A stretch of 34,049 bases of DNA from a virus: positions 1-34,049 of IMG/VR virus record IMGVR_UViG_3300049893_002886. One strand, written 5' to 3'. Each line of letters begins with the position of its first letter. The first letter of the stretch is position 1. The position numbers and the translations under genes are program-made. Below the pieces are notes generated by a model, which saw only the letters and a list, made by a program, of their open reading frames with translations, was not told the DNA's origin and made no database searches. Of the stretch, positions 30,816 to 34,049 are shown one piece after another.

Positions 30816-32546
30816 ATGAAGAGGCTCGCCACGCTGCCGCTCGTTCTGACGGTGGCCGCCATCACCATTCTCGCTGGCGTCATCGCCGCAAACGCCGTTG
30901 ACCTTCCCGAGGAGTTCCCGTTCCTCTCGTCCGGCGGCGGGACCGTCACTGGCGCCATCACCGTCACGGGTGCCGGCACGACAGACTGCGTCATTTTCGA
31001 CGACAACGGCGCCCAGGGCTGCGTCAGAACCGCCGACGAAGCACCAAATGCCGTCTACGTCACCGGCCAAACGGCGTGGCCAGGCGCGACCGTCAATACC
31101 ACCGGTTCAAATCTCATTCTCGGCGCCGGTCAAGGTCGCACGGCTATCACGGCTTTCACATTTGCCAACTGTGCAACAGATACCGTGACTCTGACGGTTG
31201 ACGGGACTGCGACGGTTTCGACTGAAGGAACACACTGGACCGCAGCGACGAGTGATGCAGCCACCTGCTCGTCGCTGCTCACCCGCCTCAAGACCATTAC
31301 CGGCGTGTCGTCGACCAGCTCGTGCAGCGGCGAGGAACTCCGCCTCATCAAATCACCGAACGTCGGGAGCATTTCTCTCGCTGCGAGCGATGCCACCTGC
31401 GCGGTCGTTACGAATGGCACGGACGGTGGGGTGCGTGCCGTTCCGTACATCACGAGCGATGCCGCAGACCCGGCCGATGCCGGCTACATTCGTATGGGCA
31501 CTGGCGAGTTGATCGCTATGGAAGCATCTACGCCGGGCACCGATCTCACTATCGGCGGTACATCGGCTGGTCTCGTAATTACCGCGCCCGCTACTGTGTT
31601 TACCGGCGTTCCTATGTACGACACGGGCGGGACTGGGACAGCGCGATTGTGGGCGGTTGGAGTCAATGAGAATCTGTCACCCACGATGCAAACGGTATGG
31701 GCGAGCGGGGCCAATCTCAGTTCGCCGGACGTCGGACTCGCAAGGCAAGCAGCGGGTGTGTTGCGTGTCTCTGACTCATCCACTGGACTCGGCGACCTCT
31801 GGCTGGACGACTTGATTGCCGGCACGACGGGCGGCACCATCGACCTCACGAGCGGGACTGACGGAGCGCTATCGTTCTGCAATGCGGCCAAGGGAACGTG
31901 TCGCACGTTTACCGTAGACTCGGACGGCATTCTATTCTCGTCCGGGTTTGCCGCGGCCAACGGCGTTTCGAGTAAGAGCGGGTCGACCTACAAGTGGATC
32001 GCGAATAACAGCAACGTACTCCATGCGTCGGACATCCCTATCGCATGGTCGTCAACGACCAGCGCGCAGGGTTCAGTCGATTCCGGCATCGCGCGTAACG
32101 CAGCCGGCGTTGTCCGCGTGACTAATGGGTCGACGGGCACAGGTACTCTCGTTGCCGGCACCACATCCACCAAAGACGCACGCACGACCTATGGCGGCGC
32201 GGCGACTGACCTCACCTGCTCAGGCGGTGGCTCAGCGACTCTCACCGCTACAAACCTCATCCCCGATGGAGCGTTCCTGCTCGGCGTCTCGACACGTATC
32301 ACGACCGCATTGACCGGCTCGACCGGCTTCAGCGTGGGTGACGGGAGCGACGCTGACCTCTACGGCGTACAGGCTGCGGCCACGCAAGGTTCGACGACCA
32401 GCAACGCCGATGCCACAGCTACATGGGGCAACCCGCAGCTTTCGGCTGTTTCGCCTGTTTTGACTTTTTCTGGAGGCGCGTGCACAGCGGGGGCCATCCA
32501 TGTAGTCGCGCACTTTATCAGCATCGCCGCTGCGACGAGCAACTAG
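30816..32546 (+). CDS. Tail fibre/spike-like protein with N-terminal signal-peptide-like segment, 576 aa
   Basis: Residues 1-28 have a basic start, hydrophobic core and small-residue end (MKRLATLPLVLTVAAITILA...AANA), exactly like a Sec signal peptide and unusual for a fibre. The rest is Thr/Ser/Gly/Ala/Asp-rich with repeating short beta segments (GTVTGAITVTGAGTTDCVIF; GSVDSGIARNAAGVVRV; similar text at LARQAAGVLRVSDSSTG), as in trimeric fibres. The C-terminal ~110 residues (DLTCSGGGSATLTATNLIPD...) form a separate compact domain, likely receptor-binding or trimerising. Strong AAGGGGGG ribosome site. A secreted host-surface protein is an alternative. Confidence 0.65.
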   Translation: MKRLATLPLVLTVAAITILAGVIAANAVDLPEEFPFLSSGGGTVTGAITVTGAGTTDCVIFDDNGAQGCVRTADEAPNAVYVTGQTAWPGATVNTTGSNLILGAGQGRTAITAFTFANCATDTVTLTVDGTATVSTEGTHWTAATSDAATCSSLLTRLKTITGVSSTSSCSGEELRLIKSPNVGSISLAASDATCAVVTNGTDGGVRAVPYITSDAADPADAGYIRMGTGELIAMEASTPGTDLTIGGTSAGLVITAPATVFTGVPMYDTGGTGTARLWAVGVNENLSPTMQTVWASGANLSSPDVGLARQAAGVLRVSDSSTGLGDLWLDDLIAGTTGGTIDLTSGTDGALSFCNAAKGTCRTFTVDSDGILFSSGFAAANGVSSKSGSTYKWIANNSNVLHASDIPIAWSSTTSAQGSVDSGIARNAAGVVRVTNGSTGTGTLVAGTTSTKDARTTYGGAATDLTCSGGGSATLTATNLIPDGAFLLGVSTRITTALTGSTGFSVGDGSDADLYGVQAAATQGSTTSNADATATWGNPQLSAVSPVLTFSGGACTAGAIHVVAHFISIAAATSN

Positions 32547-32555
32547 GAGGACACC

Positions 32556-33188
32556 ATGCCTACAGTCCTCGGCGACAACCTGATTATGCCTAAGACCTCA
32601 GGCAAAGGGATTCAGGTCGACCAGACATCTCCTACGTTCGGCTGGCATGACATCATCGGTCACGTCTCGCCCAAGGCGTCTGGAGCTGGGTCTCCTACGC
32701 GGAGCACATATCGTGGCAACATCGCTGACTTCAGCTTCGCTTTGAACGATGTGGTCGACTTCACGTTTCATATCCCACACGACTACGTTCCATCGTCTGA
32801 TTTGTACTATCATATCCATTGGTCGCATACAGGAACAAACATCAGCGGCAACGTTGTGTTCACTACCTACATCACCTACGCGAAAGGTCACAACCAGGCC
32901 AACTTCCCCGTCGAGATCTCACCAACTATCACATACAACACGACAGACATCACTACGACACCGCAGTATCGTCATCGCATAGACGAGATACAGCTCAGCG
33001 CTACATCTCCGTCAGCCACGCAGCTCGATAGCGATGACATCGAGGTTGATGGCCTCATCATCATGACACTGAAGGTCACGACACTCCCGACTATCACCGG
33101 CGGGAACCTGTTCATACACTTCACCGATCTGCATTACCAAAGCACAAATATAGCGACGAAGCAGAAGGCACCGAACTTCTACACGTGA
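32556..33188 (+). CDS. Probable tail/receptor-binding protein, 210 aa
   Basis: AGGAGG precedes ATG 32556. The N-terminus (VLGDNLIMPKTSGKGIQVDQ) resembles fibre attachment sequences. The body is beta-rich and aromatic/His-rich (FTFHIPHDYVPSSDLYYHIH, then WSHTGTNISGNVVFTTYITY), ending GGNLFIHFTDLHYQSTNIAT. Such His- and Tyr-rich beta domains are common in phage receptor-binding or fibre-tip proteins. Codon use is less GC-biased than in neighbours. No exact family assigned. Confidence 0.62.
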   Translation: MPTVLGDNLIMPKTSGKGIQVDQTSPTFGWHDIIGHVSPKASGAGSPTRSTYRGNIADFSFALNDVVDFTFHIPHDYVPSSDLYYHIHWSHTGTNISGNVVFTTYITYAKGHNQANFPVEISPTITYNTTDITTTPQYRHRIDEIQLSATSPSATQLDSDDIEVDGLIIMTLKVTTLPTITGGNLFIHFTDLHYQSTNIATKQKAPNFYT

Positions 33189-33195
33189 GGATGAC

Positions 33196-33780
33196 ATGAA
33201 AACGATTCGATGGTTCGGAGCCTTGGGGCTCGCTCTCGTGACTGCTGTCGGCGTGGCTGTGCTCACGTCTGACGCTCAGGCTCAGTACGTCCGTCTCTTC
33301 CCTGGAAACGCTCGGCTCATGACCGCAGCCGAGGCTGCTCGCGTCTTGCAGGCGATCAACGCCTGCTGGGCACATCCGAACGGGACGGTTCGGATCGTAC
33401 GGCTCTACCGTGGGGAGGGAGCCGACGCCGGCAACCTCTTCGCTGACATCACAGGCGAAGGAAAACACACACGCGAAGAAGCTCGTGCTCTCTTGCGCGC
33501 TGGTGAGCATCTCCCACCCGGCCTGGCCAAGTCCATCGCCCCTGTCGAACGGTGTCAGATCACAGGCACTCCACGCCAGCGTGCGGTCGAGGACATCGCT
33601 CAGGCTCTCTGGCCGTACTCGTTCGACACCTGGCGCTCTAGCTCGTTCGTCTATTCACCTAGCGCGAAGACGTTGACCTGCATCGACACGCGCGGCGCCA
33701 TCGGCCTCAGCGAAGACGCCGTGCTCAGCGCACTCGAGAACGGCGAAGACATCCAGCTCGTCGGTCAGGTGCAGCCGTGA
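33196..33780 (+). CDS. Secreted (Sec signal peptide) hypothetical protein, 194 aa
   Basis: Residues 1-29 are a textbook signal peptide, MKTIRWFGALGLALVTAVGV..., with an A-Q-A cleavage site before QYVRLFPG. The mature part is ~165 residues with three cysteines (C in NACWAHP, ERCQITG and LTCIDT), partly helical (ARVLQAINACWAHP, REEARALLRAGEHLPPGLAK). It should act in the host periplasm or outer envelope. Neighbours are a fibre-tip protein and a spanin-like gene, so envelope disruption, receptor interference or exclusion are possible. No catalytic motif recognised. Confidence 0.6.
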   Translation: MKTIRWFGALGLALVTAVGVAVLTSDAQAQYVRLFPGNARLMTAAEAARVLQAINACWAHPNGTVRIVRLYRGEGADAGNLFADITGEGKHTREEARALLRAGEHLPPGLAKSIAPVERCQITGTPRQRAVEDIAQALWPYSFDTWRSSSFVYSPSAKTLTCIDTRGAIGLSEDAVLSALENGEDIQLVGQVQP

Positions 33781-34049
33781 CGGTTGAACTCTCCCCGGCC
33801 GCAGCTGCGCTGCTCGCCGCCGTGCTCTCGGCGGGCAGCGCTGTCGGTGTCGCCTGGCTGAACTCTCGATGGTCGGTGAAGCGCCAGATGCTCGAGCTCG
33901 CGGCGGCGGAGAAGCGGCGACGCGCCGAGCGGGCGGAGCTCGACGAGCAGAAGCGCCGAGAGCGGGCCGAGGTCGACGCGCGGCACGAGGGCATGGTGAT
34001 GGCGCGGTTCGACGAGGTCCTTCGTCGCCAGGAAGTGCACGACGGTCGG
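33777..34049 (+). CDS. Spanin-like membrane/coiled-coil protein, 3' end cut by window
   Basis: GTG at 33777 overlaps the preceding stop (GTGA), and the frame runs open to the window edge (91 codons). One N-terminal transmembrane helix (SPAAAALLAAVLSAGSAVGV) is followed by a long Arg/Glu/Ala coiled coil (KRQMLELAAAEKRRRAERAE..., RRERAEVDARHEG). That is the topology of inner-membrane spanins (Rz-like), which bridge the envelope in the last step of lysis of Gram-negative hosts. The identification is by topology only; a small tail chaperone is less likely. Confidence 0.55.
   Translation, partial: MTVELSPAAAALLAAVLSAGSAVGVAWLNSRWSVKRQMLELAAAEKRRRAERAELDEQKRRERAEVDARHEGMVMARFDEVLRRQEVHDGR

Noticed and set aside
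1-34049. Lysogeny module, tRNA genes or insertion sequences
   Set aside because: No integrase, recombinase, transposase, attachment-site pair or tRNA-like cloverleaf was recognised; the HTH and RHH proteins alone do not show a temperate lifestyle.

Overview
The window is a contiguous, strongly GC-rich piece of a tailed-phage genome with short-tailed (podovirus-like) virion architecture. The right three quarters hold one long rightward late module in canonical order: terminase, portal, scaffold, major capsid protein, neck/adaptor, tail nozzle, ejection proteins, tail fibre and the start of a lysis-type gene. Ejection proteins, Sec-type signal peptides and a spanin-like gene at the right edge suggest a Gram-negative host. 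I see no integrase, tRNA, rRNA, CRISPR array or phage RNA polymerase, and I cannot name the host or closest relative. Both ends are probably internal to the genome: the last gene runs off the edge.

Layout. (1) 1-6046, accessory region: very small genes, mostly leftward, in translationally coupled runs. It holds several peptides of 27-57 residues, many of them membrane peptides, plus several Cys-rich zinc-finger-like proteins, a ribbon-helix-helix-like protein, an XRE-type HTH protein and a phage Dam-type adenine methyltransferase. It also holds a 197-residue protein that I read as an N-terminal MazG-like all-alpha NTP pyrophosphohydrolase fused to a C-terminal Csx16 (VVA1548 family) domain. 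(2) 6047-6328, the divergent switch between accessory and late genes, with two perfect long inverted repeats (13 bp and 12 bp). (3) 6329-12673, DNA packaging and portal: a candidate small terminase, a virion-like protein, a large terminase that has no ATG/GTG/TTG start upstream of its Walker A motif, a small membrane protein, an acidic repeat protein and the portal. (4) 12825-18831, scaffold, capsid and neck. (5) 18848-22331, nozzle and two nozzle-proximal proteins. (6) 22344-30377, four large Ala/Gln-rich or helical proteins that look like internal ejection proteins. (7) 30378-34049, fibre/receptor-binding proteins, a secreted protein and a spanin-like partial gene.

How it fits together. Late genes abut or overlap by 1-14 nt (ATGA, TGATG), consistent with polycistronic expression, with a possible extra promoter before the scaffold gene. 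The accessory block looks like a host-takeover and counter-defence region. The methyltransferase could mask restriction sites, and the MazG-Csx16 fusion could act on signalling nucleotides, including the cyclic oligoadenylates of type III CRISPR. The fusion is the most interesting item here. If real, it is a phage-borne two-domain nucleotide enzyme that may act as a ring-nuclease-type anti-CRISPR.
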